Below, piece by piece: positions 48,198 to 64,000 of a stretch of 64,000 nucleotides of DNA; within the stretch, counting starts at the first letter, position 1; each line of letters begins with the position of its first letter. Under the pieces are notes generated by a model. It was not told the origin of the DNA, made no database searches, and saw nothing but the letters and a program-made list of their open reading frames with translations. The stretch covers positions 3,831,001 through 3,895,000 of the forward strand of contig NC_059277.1 of NCBI RefSeq assembly GCF_017591435.1, written 5' to 3'. A program made the position numbers and the translations under genes. Origin of the DNA: Portunus trituberculatus. Its lineage: Eukaryota; Arthropoda; Malacostraca; Decapoda; Portunidae.

Positions 48198-49620
48198 TTC
48201 CCTCCGCTTCTTCCTCTTTCCTCCACTTTATTTCTGTCATTCAATTCTTCTTATCTTCCATTCTTCTTTCATTTGTCTTTTATTTAGTTTTCTCAGTTCT
48301 CCTTCCTTGGCATAACCTCTTGTCATGTCCTTTATTTCCCTCCCAATTTCTCTTTCCCTTTATCTATCTTTCTCATCCCTCGGTTTCTCTCGTCTTTCTC
48401 TATTTCTATCTTCATTGTCATTTGTCTATTATGGTTTCTTGTGCCTCTCCCTGTCTCCTTCCATTTGCTCTTTTATTGCATTCCTTTCCTGATTCTTTAT
48501 TCTTTGTTATTGTTGTACTTCTCTCATTTACTCTTTTTCACTTCTTCCAATATTTGTCTTATTTGTAATTTATCTATATTACTTTCTTCATTTTCTTGTA
48601 TCTCCCTCTCTCTCTTTCTTTTTTTCCCTCTCTCTTTCAACACTTTCTGTCTTTCAGCACTCTTTTTTTAACTTTCGTCTGCTCTTCGTTATTGTGTCTC
48701 TCTCTTATCTCCTCTTTCACTATGCACTTCCTTACTTTCTTGTGCGTTATTCGTTATCCTATACCTCCCTCATTCCTTCCTCCACCCTCTTCCAATACTC
48801 ACTTTTCCTGTCCATTGCACCTTCGTTATTTCTCCTCCCTCATTCCTCTCTTTCTTTCCTCTTTCTCTCATATCCATCTTCTTACCCTTCCCTACTCTTC
48901 CCGTCTACCCTCCCTACCTTCCAACATTCCTTCCTTTCTGTACTTTTCTTATTCTATTTTATCTCCTTCGTTCTTCTCTCTCGTCTATTTAAATGCGGAT
49001 CTTCCTTTTCTTTCCCTATTCGTCCTTCGATTTCAGAATTTTTTTGGCATCTCATTCTGGTCTATTTCTCGTATTTCATTCCCCATTTTCTTTAATTTTT
49101 CTATCATTCTCTCATTTTCTTTTTATTTCCTACCTATCACTTTTTCTTTTCTACTTTCCTTCCTTCTTCCATTTCTCCATTATCTATTTTTCTAACCCAT
49201 CTTTACTTAGTTCCTATCTTCCCTTCTCTCTTTTTCACTATCGACATTTACCCATCGCTGCCCATCTTTCTTTTCCTCTTCTCTGATACTCTGTTCTCTT
49301 ACCCTTCCTTACTATTCTTCTTCAACTCCTCCTTACTACCAAACTCATTTCTTTTCTTTCTTCCTCCATTATTTACTTTCCTTATTTATCATTACTACTC
49401 TGCATATCCTTCTCTTTCTTCTATCTCCTTCTATCTACTTTTTCTTTCCTCTTTACTTCACTACTCATCTCTTTCCTTTCTTTCATTGGATGCTTTCCTT
49501 ACCCATTCTCTGCCCTTCTGCCCTTCCCTTTCTCCTATATATCTCTCTTTTACCCTTCCTTGCTCTCCCTTCCTTCGTTACTCCCTTCCCTTCCTCCCTT
49601 GCATCCCTTCCAATCAATAT
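48198..49620. other. 1.4-kb polypyrimidine-rich stretch, no gene
   Basis: Dominated by TTCTTTCCT- and CTCTTTC-like words with scattered A. Leu/Ser/Phe ORFs of up to 199 residues here have no domain and mirror composition. Confidence 0.8.
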
Positions 49621-50800
<1,180 letters not shown>

Positions 50801-50820
50801 GTGTGTGTGTGTGTGTGTAT
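50801..50820. repeat. (GT)n, tail of the CR1-like LINE end
   Basis: About 20 bp of GT on the plus strand, adjoining the element 3' end. Confidence 0.85.
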
Positions 50821-51037
50821 TTACCTAGTTGTAGTTTTACAGGGCTTGGGCTTTATGCTCGTGTGGCCCCGTCTCCATATCTACACTTATCCAATTTTTC
50901 TTTAAAACTATGTACACTCTTTGCTGACACCACTTCCTCACTCAAACTGTTCCAAGTCTCAACACATCTCTGCGGGAAACTAATATTTTTAACATCTCTC
51001 AGACATCTTCCCTTCCTCAGTTTCTTACTATGCGATC

Positions 51038-51040
<3 letters not shown>
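50821..51040 (-). mobile_element. 3' end of a CR1/L2-type LINE with (CA)n tail
   Basis: On the minus strand an open frame from 51040 to the TAA at 50855-50853 encodes the C-terminal tail of a non-LTR reverse transcriptase, with the WNSLSEEVV and FKEKLDK motifs typical of the end of CR1/L2-like ORF2. A short 3' UTR follows and ends AACTAGGTAAATA joined to (CA)n at 50820-50801. The upstream part of the element is missing: the copy starts inside (GT)n shared with the neighbouring SINE. It is severely 5' truncated. Confidence 0.75.
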
Positions 51041-51071
<31 letters not shown>

Positions 51072-51074
<3 letters not shown>

Positions 51075-51335
51075 TCACTGTTTGATTTGCTGCAATCTCT
51101 GACGAAACAGCCAGACGTTACCCTACGGAACGAGCTCAGAGCTCATTATTTCCGATCTTCGGATAGGTCTGAGACCAGGCACACACCACACACCGGGACA
51201 ACAAGGTCACAACTCCTCGTGTACCTACTCACTGTGTGAACAGGGCTACACGTGAAAGGAGACACACCCAAATATCTCCACCTGAATCGAACCCGGTGTG
51301 TGAAGCCAGTGCTCTAACCACTGAGCTACCGGGCC
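51072..51335 (-). mobile_element. tRNA-derived SINE with (CA)n tail, copy 2
   Basis: Read on the minus strand, the head starts GGCCCGGTAGCTCAGTGG, a canonical tRNA A-box region, and the B box GGTTCGATTCA lies at 51293-51283. The body matches the SINE at 40451, with the same order of GTAGCCC, GTAGGTAC, GAGGAGTTGTG, CCGGTGTGTGG, GGTCTCAG, CCGAAGATCGG and GAGCTCTGAGCTC. The 3' end again reads GTGAATTA followed by (CA)n (51071-51039 on this strand). The tRNA head differs clearly from that of copy 1. Confidence 0.82.
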
Positions 51336-51495
51336 GTGTGTGTGTGTGTGTGTGTGTGTGTATTTCTCCGCTAAACATGAAAAACTCTTCTCTGACACTC
51401 ACAGTCTCTAATATCCTCACACCTCATTTCTCACATCCTTTTATTGCTCCTGTGTCAATAAAATTAAAAATAAAAAACATTCGAGTCTCTAAAAG

Positions 51496-51565
<70 letters not shown>

Positions 51566-51948
51566 GTATCCTGCAAGCTTCTCTTCCACGTGCCTCTCTC
51601 AATCCCGAGCGTTGACCGACAATACAATACACTCACGCTGCCCGACTTTCTGACTTCTTCCCAACGCTTAGAAGGCTTGCCAGGGATTACACCAGGTTGT
51701 TTTCATCTTCCTAGCTTATGCATATATTTTTAGCGACTATTTCTTTTTTTTTCTCTCTTTGTTCCCATACTGCTTCCACGTCCTGGGTTTAGTTCCTTTT
51801 TGTTTTCGCAGGATTTTGTAGTTTTTTTGGGGTTTTGTTTTTCGTCTTTTAAGTGTTTTTGTTATTTTTTTATGCATTTGTTTGTTTTCGTTTAGTTTCT
51901 GTATCTGGTGTTTTCTTATTAACATTATTTATCATTGGTCGTGTATTG
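51336..51948. other. Gene-free; (GT)n, (CT)n and T-rich sequence
   Basis: (GT)n 51336-51361 on the head side of the SINE, (CT)n 51501-51563, then T-rich sequence. Confidence 0.75.
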
Positions 51949-52752
51949 CTGTTGTTGTTGTTGTTGCTGCTGTTGCTGTTGCTGTTGTTGCTGTTGTTGC
52001 TGCTGTTGCTGTTGCTGTTGTTGCTGTTGTTGCTGCTGTTGCTGTTGCTGTTGTTGCTGCTGTTGGTGTTGCTGTTGTTGTTGTTGCTGCTGTTGCTGTT
52101 GTTGCTGTTGTTGCTGCTGTTGCTGTTGCTGTTGTTGCTGTTGTTGCTGTTGCTGTTGTTGCTGCTGTTGGTGTTGCTGTTGTTGTTGTTGCTGCTGCTG
52201 TTGCTGTTGTTGCTGTTGTTGCTGCTGTTGGTGTTGCTGTTGTTGCTGTTGTTGCTGCTGTTGGTGTTGCTGTTGTTGTTGTTGTTGCTGCTGTTGCTGT
52301 TGTTGCTGTTGTTGCTGCTGTTGGTGTTGCTGTTGTTGCTGTTGTTGCTGCTGTTTTGTTGCTGTTGTTGCTGTTGTTGCTGCTGTTGGTGTTGCTGTTG
52401 TTGCTGTTGTTGCTGCTGTTGGTGTTGCTGTTGTTGCTGCTGTTGCTGTTGCTGTTGTTGCTGTTGTTGCTGCTGTTGCTGTTGCTGTTGTTGCTGTTGT
52501 TGCTGCTGTTTGTTGCTGTTGTTGCTGTTGTTGCTGCTGTTGTTGCTGTTGTTGTTGTTGTTGCTGCTGTTGGTGTTGCTGTTGTTGCTGTTGTTGCTGC
52601 TGTTGGTGTTGCTGTTGTTGCTGTTGTTGCTGCTGTTGCTGTTGCTGTTGTTGTTGTTGTTGCTGCTGTTGCTGTTGTTGCTGCTGTTGCTGTTGCTGTT
52701 GTTGCTGCTGTTGGTGTTGCTGTTGTTGCTGTTGTTGCTGCTGTTGGTGTTA
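51949..52752. repeat. 800-bp (GTT/GCT)n tract with 33-bp higher-order units
   Basis: The tract consists of GTT and GCT triplets with occasional GGT. GGTGTTG marks recur at 33-bp spacing in several pairs (52230/52263, 52388/52421, 52572/52605, 52712/52745). No reading frame contains a stop, so poly-Leu, poly-Cys, Ala/Val (plus) and Gln, Asn/Ser (minus) frames are all open. It is followed at 52771-52810 by CAACAACA-type sequence, the complement. Confidence 0.9.
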
Positions 52753-52810
52753 CTGTTGCTGTTCTTCATCTCAACAACAGTAGCAACAACAACAACAAGA
52801 GCAACAACAA

Positions 52811-52916
52811 TGCCACCATCATCGACATTAATAGCAACACTAACAATAATAATATTAACATAAACCACAGCTACTACTAAAATTTCTTGTAAAAAAAAAA
52901 AAAAATTTTTTTTAAA

Positions 52917-52964
<48 letters not shown>

Positions 52965-53774
52965 CTAGGACTCGCCTCGGCTTCGCAGTGCTACGCGCAG
53001 TGACGCAAAGTGTTTTCAGAAGCCTCGTAACACAGAAATAATGGATCATGGCGGCGTGGCAGTCACCAGGGAGACGGAAGAACGATTTTTTACAATACCT
53101 GATATGGAAAAGCACTTCGCGGCCCTCACACAATTGTTACGTTTTCTTCGACTAAATGACAAGCGCATGTGTCCTCCTGAACGCACTCAAGCGGGCGCAC
53201 TGACTGAAATCCGGGATAAATATTGAATCATACACGGGACACACCTCGAGGCAGCCAGGCGGTAATGTAAAGCCGAGTGATTCAAATGAGCTGAAATGTC
53301 GTAAATTCAACGTCAAATGGCAACTGGCACGATTGGTTTCATGTCCCGGGCGAGTTTCTCTTTAACCATATCCCAAAACACTTCAGTACCACACTCTTGC
53401 TACTCTCAAAAGGTTGGATTAATTAAAGTGAAACGGATTTTTAAGAGTGTTTTCACGGTTTTAGTGAGAAATTAAGATGCTTTATATATTCTCAACACGA
53501 AAAAAGACTCTTGAGAACCTGGCTGATGGTGTCTGTGGCCATTGAAAATAATCGTGATGAGAGAGTAAAGTCTTTCAAAACAGGAGCATCTCTGACTCAT
53601 ACTCCCCGTAGTAACATTGCATTCCCGCGTTGCAAAGTAGGTCTGTTTGAGTCTCTCTTGAGCCTCGGAGCTTACTTTCACGCGGCGCTCAACACGTACA
53701 GCACACAAGTTCCAGGCACCGGTGATCTTTTTGAAGCTTTTGACTTTAGGGTTTGGAGTTTCGTTTATATTTAT

Positions 53775-53852
<78 letters not shown>

Positions 53853-54566
53853 CTTCATCTAAAGGTAAAGGGGATTAAATTACGGCTCTCTCCGGGATCC
53901 ATAAAAAAGAAATCGTCCGCTTGGATTTATTTATATTGGAAAAGTGGGTGGAAACTACACACCGGTGAGATATTGCGACAAAAAAAAGAAAAAGAGGATA
54001 TTTTGGCCTGTTGACTCTTAACTCTCTCTCTCTCTCTCTCTCTCTTTGCGGTGTATTCTTTTTATTTTTTCAAGCTTTATTAATTTCTGGCTCGTGACGG
54101 GGCGGTGCTGTTCATGGCGCCGAGTCCATTATGTGGTCGATGGTGCGGCGACGTGCGTGATGGGGCTAATGAGGTCAATTGCACCACCACCACCACCACC
54201 ACCGCCTCCACCACCACCACCACCACTGCCCGCCTGTCCCTTCACACTTGTGCTCTCTTCCGCCTTCCTTCAAGTACTCTTTCCTTTATCACTACAAATA
54301 ATCTTCAAGCAAATAGTTATACTTTTATTTATTCATCTGTTTTTTATTTCTCTTTCATGCGTTATATTCATGTACTCGTTGAATATTTCTCTACTTTTGC
54401 CTTCAATGCTTTATATTTGCACTCTATCGGTTACAGATATTCCGTGATTTTTTTTTCCATAGTAGCAGCATTATTTCCTTCATTGAATTTCTCTTTTATA
54501 AGTTATATTTCTGCACCTAAAATACTTATCTTTTATTCCCTTTAATGCTTTTTATATTTGCAACAC

Positions 54567-54602
<36 letters not shown>

Positions 54603-55168
54603 CCTCTTCTCTAAATGTTTGTTTTTTCTGTACCCGGAAAGCCCTTTACTTAATCCAGTAAATGCTTCTTTTTTTTTTTTCCATTCCTTTATCCGTTCCT
54701 ATCTTCCAACAACTTCTTTTCTTACAAATCCCGTATAGATTCGTACTCTAGCTTACACAAACACTTGTTCTCTAGATGCCAAAATAGCTTATCTCGATTT
54801 ATAAGTAACATTGAATACTCTCTTTGATAACCGCTTTCGACTCAGTAACTTTCATGTTTGCTTCTTTTCTGTCCCTTCGCGGTACTTCCTCTTGCTGACA
54901 GTGTTCCTCGTCCTCACTGGCAACGGATCACCCCAGCACACGAATAAACAAACAGACAAACGAGGAGAATTCTTAGTTGTCCTGCAGGGGAGATAAACAT
55001 TCTCTCTCTCTCTCTCTCTCTCTCTCTGGTAATAACACAATTATGCTTCATTACCGCTTGTCCATTCTGCTGCCAAACAATTTTCTGAAGACTATTTCTT
55101 TATGTTGTATTTTGTATTTTTCGTGGTGTTTGTTTTGTAACCTAGAGAAGATTAAATCAACCTCTTAT

Positions 55169-55222
<54 letters not shown>

Positions 55223-55477
55223 GTAATAACACAATTATGTCTCGCCTCCTTCCCACAAACAATTGCAGCACCGGCCGGAGTTTATCTACCCTGTGTGTCT
55301 CCCGCAGCTCCTCCCGCGGCACTGTGTCACTCCACATCAACGTAAAATGGAATATACAATTTGCGTGCAACACTTGGCGGTGGTTAATGTACTGTATTCC
55401 TTGGCCACGCCACGGTCTGTCTCTCTTGCTTCTGGTCCATGAACAGACACGCCTTTATACACATAGTTACACACTTC

Positions 55478-55509
<32 letters not shown>

Positions 55510-55567
55510 AAAGATAAATAAGCAAATAGATAGAAATGAAGTAAATAGAATAAGCCAAAAGGCCTAC

Positions 55568-55632
<65 letters not shown>

Positions 55633-55914
55633 CCGCTCAGTATTTCCATCTGAAATCATGTGGCAGTAAAGAAGAAAAAAAAAAAAAAGGAAATGGAAAG
55701 CTCGCAATGTAGATTGATACAAAAATAATAACTCCTCTTAACGTCAAGACGATAAGACTCACTTGTAATGGATTAGAAATAGAATGAATATAATCTACCA
55801 ATACGTCTCTTGGGGTTATTACAAAACTCATACAGGAAATTCTAATGTGAGTTCGAAGAGGAATACATGTGAATACCGGCGTGGATGTGAATAAGGATAT
55901 GGGTTATAATCTGT
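52811..55914. other. Gene-free; several (CT)/(GA) arrays
   Basis: (GA)n 52921-52962, (CT)n 53780-53848, (CAC)n 54184-54235, (CT)n 54573-54598, 55003-55027, 55170-55220, (CA)n 55480-55506, (GA)n 55571-55629. 52963-53760 is ordinary-complexity sequence, but no gene could be recognised. Confidence 0.65.
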
Positions 55915-56095
55915 AGGGTGATACGAATTCAGATACGGATGAAGATTCGGATGTTATAGATACTAATAAGAATACTGATAAGAATACAGACGTGGACACT
56001 GGTACGGATACTATGGATACTAATACTGATACTAATACTGATGGTGTTGCCGATACTAATACTGGTTACGAATACGGATTATACTGACACTGATG
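55915..56095. repeat. Degenerate (GATACTAATACT)n-type minisatellite
   Basis: Words GATAC(T/G), AATACT and GATACGGAT recur in a 6-bp register, for example 56000-56060. Confidence 0.65.
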
Positions 56096-56510
56096 AAGAA
56101 ATATGATAATGATGTAGAGAATAGAAAAGAGAATACAATGATGATTTGTTTTTGTAGGTCCAATTAACTCTTAATAAAAAAAATGGAGCAAATGAATTGG
56201 AAGTTTCAATGATACGAAGTGAAATTAGTTGTCGTGGAGAAAGAAAAATTGCAAGGATAAAAAAAAAGTCAAATTAGCTTTAGTGAGGATTAAAAAAGGA
56301 AGAGAAAGGGAAAGTTCTAATGATACAAATTAGCTGTCAAGTAAGGAAATGAGGAGTTGCAATGGTGTGAGGCCAAATGAAGTAGTCTGACTGATGCTCC
56401 TCTCTTCTGCAGCTCTCTTGTATCAACCACATGGAAGATGAATGTACATAATATGAAGAAAAAAAAAAAGACATCTGAAGAAATTTTGAACACAACGAAA
56501 CACTACACGT

Positions 56511-56730
56511 GCCGTGGTACAGTGGAACCATGCGTGCTTTGGGGTCCGAGGGGTCTCCAAGCGCAGGGGTTCAAATCCTGTCCACGGTCCGAGTGTAGGT
56601 TGGGCTTCCTCACTCGGGGCAATGGTTTCCTAGCGAGTGGGCTTTGAGATAGGAGGTACCCCTAAAAGTATCCCCTTTAGCCCAGAAATTCCCGTGAAAA
56701 GCCCACATGGTATAAAAGAAAAAAAAAAAA
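56511..56730 (+). mobile_element. A-tailed tRNA-derived SINE, copy 2
   Basis: Near-identical in layout to the copy at 8211: GCCGTGGTACAGTGG head, B box GGTTCAAATCC at 56568-56578, the same GGGCTTTGAGATAGGAGGTA and AAAAGCCCACATGGTATAAA body, and a poly(A) tail ending at 56730. I saw no clear target-site duplication. Confidence 0.85.
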
Positions 56731-56954
56731 GAAAAAAGAGAATTGTGCCTTGGATTTGTTTTTAGCGAAGGACGGACACTAACTAGAGATTCCTAAAAGT
56801 TAAAGAAGATAAAATAAAATGCTCTGCTAAATTCAATACTTGAAAATAAAAGAAACACAATTCCGGAAATGAAAAATAAACTCAAAGAAAACTAGCGAAT
56901 CGCGACTTGCTTTTGTTTTTAGCGACGAACGGAGACTGACTGAGACTAGCGTTT

Positions 56955-57028
<74 letters not shown>

Positions 57029-57439
57029 CTCCACCAAATTCATTACTAAAGAATAAAAGAAACACCGTTCGAAAAATAAAAAGTCAACTCAAATCTATAT
57101 CTTTTTTTTTTTACACTTTTGTCTCTCACGAGTCGCCATCCGTCCATCATTCCGTGCACCCACAAATCTTTTCTCTCCGCCGGTGCCCAGACAACGATTA
57201 CTAAGGATCATCTCGTACATCCTTTTTTCCCTCAGTCAGTCAGTCAATTTCTCGGTATTTCAGGTTGGCAATGGAATAGCTATCTTAAGCTGTCACTTTC
57301 CGTATTGAATTTCCACGAATACCTGTGATGTGATTTCCTCCATGAAAGAAGCGCGAGGGAGGAACAAAAGAAGCATTTTTGAGCTGTAGTGAATTCTGTT
57401 GCCATTTTTGTGCGAGTTCTGTGAAAATTCCTCACGTTC
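56731..57439. other. Gene-free; (GA)n
   Basis: (GA)n 56959-57026. A partial echo of one segment is visible (TTGTTTTTAGCGA at 56757 and 56930, with nearby TAAAAGAAACAC). No gene. Confidence 0.65.
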
Positions 57440-57860
57440 ATGTCGTTTTCCTTTATGGTTTTATGGGTAACGTCATGAGAAGATGGACGTAAAGCGTCTT
57501 AGCAAATCATAAAGAAGATGAAGTGGAATACAATATATTTTATCTTAGCAAATTATAGACAAGATGAACGTAGGCAATATGATAAAGGAAAAATACAATA
57601 TCTGAACAAATTGTAAACATTATTAAGGTAGAGCATTTTAATATATCATAAGCAAAGTAGAAAGCATCTGAAGGAATCATGAATAAGGTAAAGTATCTTG
57701 GTAAATCATGAGCATTATAAGGAAGAACTAACAGAAAAAAATATCATAACTATAACGAGGTAGAACAAATAAGGAAATATTATTCAGTTATGCAAAGTAA
57801 ATAGGAACGAACATCTTTACAAATCATATGCAAGACTAGGTAGAATATTTTGGAGAATAA
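57440..57860. repeat. Degenerate ~45-bp AT-rich tandem repeat
   Basis: Blocks like GTAGAACATCTTNGCAAATCAT followed by AANNAAGAT recur from 57480 to 57840, with many substitutions. Confidence 0.5.
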
Positions 57861-61617
<3,757 letters not shown>

Positions 61618-62003
61618 CTTTTACACAGCTTACTTTTCTTACTTACTTTTCTTTTACACAGCTTACTTTTTCTTACTTTTCTTTTACACAGCTTACTTTT
61701 CTTTTACACATCTTACTTTTTCTTACTTTTTTCTTTTACACAGCTTACTTTTTCTTACTTTTCTTTCATTCAGCTTACTTTTTTTACTTTTCTTTTACAC
61801 AGCTTACTTTTTTCTTACTTTTCTTTTTCTTACTTTTCTTTTACACAGCTTACTTTTTCTTACTTTTCTTTTACACAGCTTACTTTTTCTTACTTTTCTT
61901 TACTACACACACTCCCTTCACTTTTCTTTTACTTTTCTTTTACAGCTTACTTTTACACTTTTCTTACTTTTCTTACTTTTCTTTTACACAGCTTACTTTT
62001 TCT
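61618..62003. repeat. ~30-bp minisatellite, about 12 copies
   Basis: The unit is close to TTTTACACAGCTTACTTTTT plus CTTACTTTTC, with length variants missing the second half. It yields a spurious ORF with repeated YFSFTQLTF. Confidence 0.82.
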
Positions 62004-62127
62004 CGCATTTTTATAACGCCTTTGCTCCGTCTTGTTATTTTGTTTAGTTTCCTTTGTATTTGGTATTATTTAAATCTGTTTTTCTATTTATTTACTTATT
62101 CGTTTTCTCTTTTCTATATTTTTTTCA

Positions 62128-62145
62128 TCTTCTTCTTCTTCTTCT

Positions 62146-62238
<93 letters not shown>
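62128..62238. repeat. (CTT)n-(CT)n microsatellite upstream of the LINE
   Basis: CTT triplets pass into about 90 bp of CT. Confidence 0.95.
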
Positions 62239-62240
<2 letters not shown>

Positions 62241-62389
62241 CTCTGTACATATATATTCATTCTTACCATCCTCCCACTCTTCCTCTCTTAATCTTTTTCT
62301 TACTTTTTTCTTATTCCACTTTGTCTTCTGTCTTCACATTATTTTCATCTATCAACTATCTTTTCTTTCTACAGAATATCTATCACAAA

Positions 62390-63545
62390 ATTTTTTCTTC
62401 CGAACTCGCTCACTGCCTGGTCAAACTCTTTCATCTGTGTCTCTCTACTTCTATTTATCCTTCTTGCTGGAAGTTTGCTCACATTCAACCTGTCCCTAAA
62501 AAAGGTGACCACTCCAATCCTTCTAACTACCGCCCTATAGCTTTGATTTCCTGCCTTTCTAAAGCCTTTGAGTCTATCCTTAATAGGAAGATAATGAGGC
62601 ATCTATCAGCTCACAACCTTCTCTCTGATTGCCAGTATGGTTTCCGTAAAGGCAGATCTACTGGTGATCTTCTTACTTTCCTAACTGAATCTTGGTCATC
62701 CTCTTTTAGGGACTTCGGTGAAACCTTTGCTGTCGGCCTTGACATATCGAAAGCCTTCGATAGAGTCTGGCACAAATCTTTAATTTCTAAACTACCCTCC
62801 TACGGATTCTATCCTTCTCTCTGTACCTTCATCTCCAGTTTCCTTTCCGATCGTTCTATTGCTGCTGTAGTAGACGGTCACTGTTCTTCCCTAAAACTAT
62901 CAACAGTGGTGTTCCACAGGGTTCTGTCCTATCACCCACTCTCTTTCTATTATTCATCAATGATCTCCTAAATCTGACTCAATGCCCTATCCACTCCTAT
63001 GCTGATGATACCACCCTGCATTATTCAACAGCGTTCAACAGACGCCCAACCCAACAACAATTAAATGACTCAAGGCGAGATGCTATAGGACGCCTAACTT
63101 CTGATCTTTCACTTGTTTCTGATTGGGGCAGAGAAAACCTGGTTTTGTTCAATGCCTCAAAAACTCAATTTCTACAACTATCTACTCGACATAACCTTCC
63201 AGACAACTATCCTCTCTTCTTCAATAACACTCAACTTCCCTCTCCTCTACATTAAACACACTCGGTCTATCCTTCACTAAAAATCTAAACTGGAAATTTC
63301 ACATCTCTACTCTTGCTAAATCAGCTTCCAAGAAGTTAGGTGTCCTATGGCGTCTTCGTCCATTTTCTCTCCCTCCCAGCTGCTTGCTCTGTACAAGGGC
63401 CTTATCCGCCCGTGTATGGAGTATGGCTCTCATGTCTGGGGGATCCACACACAGCTTTACTAAACAAGGTGGAATCTAAAGCTTTTCGTCTTATCAACTC
63501 TTCTCCTCTAACTGACTGTCTTGATTGTCTATTTCACTCCACTTG
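62390..63545 (+). pseudogene. Jockey-like LINE reverse transcriptase, truncated and frameshifted
   Basis: Non-LTR reverse transcriptase blocks appear in order: NYRPIAL (about 62525), QYGFRKGRST (about 62633), LDISKAFDRVWH (about 62740), GVPQGSVLSPTLF (about 62912, second frame), YADDT catalytic motif at 62998-63012, then the thumb region to about 63540. The frame breaks near 62905, 63250, 63365 and 63440, so it cannot make protein. The endonuclease and the ORF2 C-terminus are absent. A related, older copy lies at 36925-37790. Confidence 0.88.
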
Positions 63546-64000
63546 TAATTCTTTTTCATCCATTTTCTCTATTTAAATTTTTTCTCTCCTTTAACTTCCT
63601 GTAACCTTTTCGTTTTGCCACTATATTCCTCCTTTTCTCTTCTATCTCAGTTTACTTTTATGGCTTCATTTCTCAGTTCACATACTTTTTTAATGAACAT
63701 CCAACATAACCTTTTCTTCTTCCCACATCTATAACGAACTCTCTTTCACATCTATCTATCTATCATATTCTTTTCTTAACTCTCTTTCCGCTATCTATCA
63801 TATTTCTCGTCTCCTTCGCCGCTTCTTCTCACCACCACCAGCACAGCCCCGCCCCAGAAGTCGTGCCCAAGTTAATCCTTCACCCCGACACAAAACAAAC
63901 ACCTCATTTATCCAAGACTTCTGCGGCTGACGGCTTGGCTTCCCGTCCAAACACTTCTTCCTCTTATCCCTTCCTCCCTCTCCCTCTCCTCTTTCTGATA
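63546..64000. other. Pyrimidine-rich end of window, no gene
   Basis: LINE similarity fades after about 63545. The rest is C/T-rich with no recognised feature before the window ends. Confidence 0.65.

Noticed and set aside
51277..51335. A tRNA gene on the minus strand starting GGCCCGGTAGCTCAG
   Set aside because: The 3' acceptor half is missing and it continues into the SINE body, so it is not a functional tRNA.
51853..52880. ORFs of 280-336 residues on both strands (poly-Leu, poly-Cys, Ala/Val, Gln/Asn/Ser)
   Set aside because: They are translations of the GTT/GCT repeat, which has no stop in any frame. No gene context or domain.
53041..53226. 61-residue ORF starting MDHGGVAVTRETEERFF
   Set aside because: Ordinary-looking but short, unrecognised, with no support from neighbours. 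It could be chance.

Overview
The window is eukaryotic nuclear DNA, most likely from a decapod crustacean; a crab is my best guess. Three things point that way: extreme microsatellite density (CT/GA, CA/GT, TA and trinucleotides every few hundred bases), several retroposon 3' ends of a kind I associate with decapod genomes, and one intron-rich gene of an animal germline family. The species cannot be fixed from the sequence alone.

I can support only one protein-coding host gene. It lies on the minus strand with its CDS from 42243 down to 33196, in 14 coding exons. All 13 intron phases agree, and the spliced CDS is 2601 nt (866 aa). It carries three LOTUS (OST-HTH) domains followed by one extended Tudor domain, the layout of TDRD5 (Drosophila tejas is a relative), a germ-granule factor of the piRNA pathway. 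Introns splitting LOTUS 2 and LOTUS 3 fall at the same domain position and phase. A non-coding first exon is inferred near 43370-43530, and poly(A) signals are possible near 32250 and 31930. Its introns hold a pogo/Tigger-like DNA element (34558-35255) that fills most of its intron, a decayed jockey-like LINE (about 36925-37790), a hAT-like fragment (40047-40308) and a tRNA-derived SINE (40451-40689).

The other ~50 kb shows no convincing host gene. It holds: (1) microsatellites, including an 800-bp GTT/GCT tract at 51949-52752 and a 1-kb compound array with a (TA) run of about 296 bp at 47209-48197; (2) degenerate tandem repeats with units of 20, 24, 30, ~50, ~70, ~100, ~120 and ~150 bp; (3) transposable elements. 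The elements are three copies of a ~210-bp TTAA-flanked piggyBac-like MITE (7756, 12332, 30953), two A-tailed tRNA-derived SINEs (8211, 56511), two SINEs with (CA)n tails (40451 plus; 51335 minus), and pieces of at least four LINE lineages (11167-11905, 16623-16812 with 29479-29530, 50821-51040, 62390-63545). Kilobase-scale polypyrimidine or polypurine stretches (1.1-2.1, 48.06-49.6, 58.97-59.5 and 61.5-62.3 kb pyrimidine; 4.4-5.0 and 6.7-7.6 kb purine) produce long spurious reading frames.

The most notable patterns are that three unrelated retroposon types end in (CA)n, which suggests retroposition seeds CA microsatellites here; that two SINE copies share a body but have different tRNA-like heads; and that old tandem arrays are interrupted by retroposons. 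I found no CRISPR array, operon, rRNA or functional tRNA gene.
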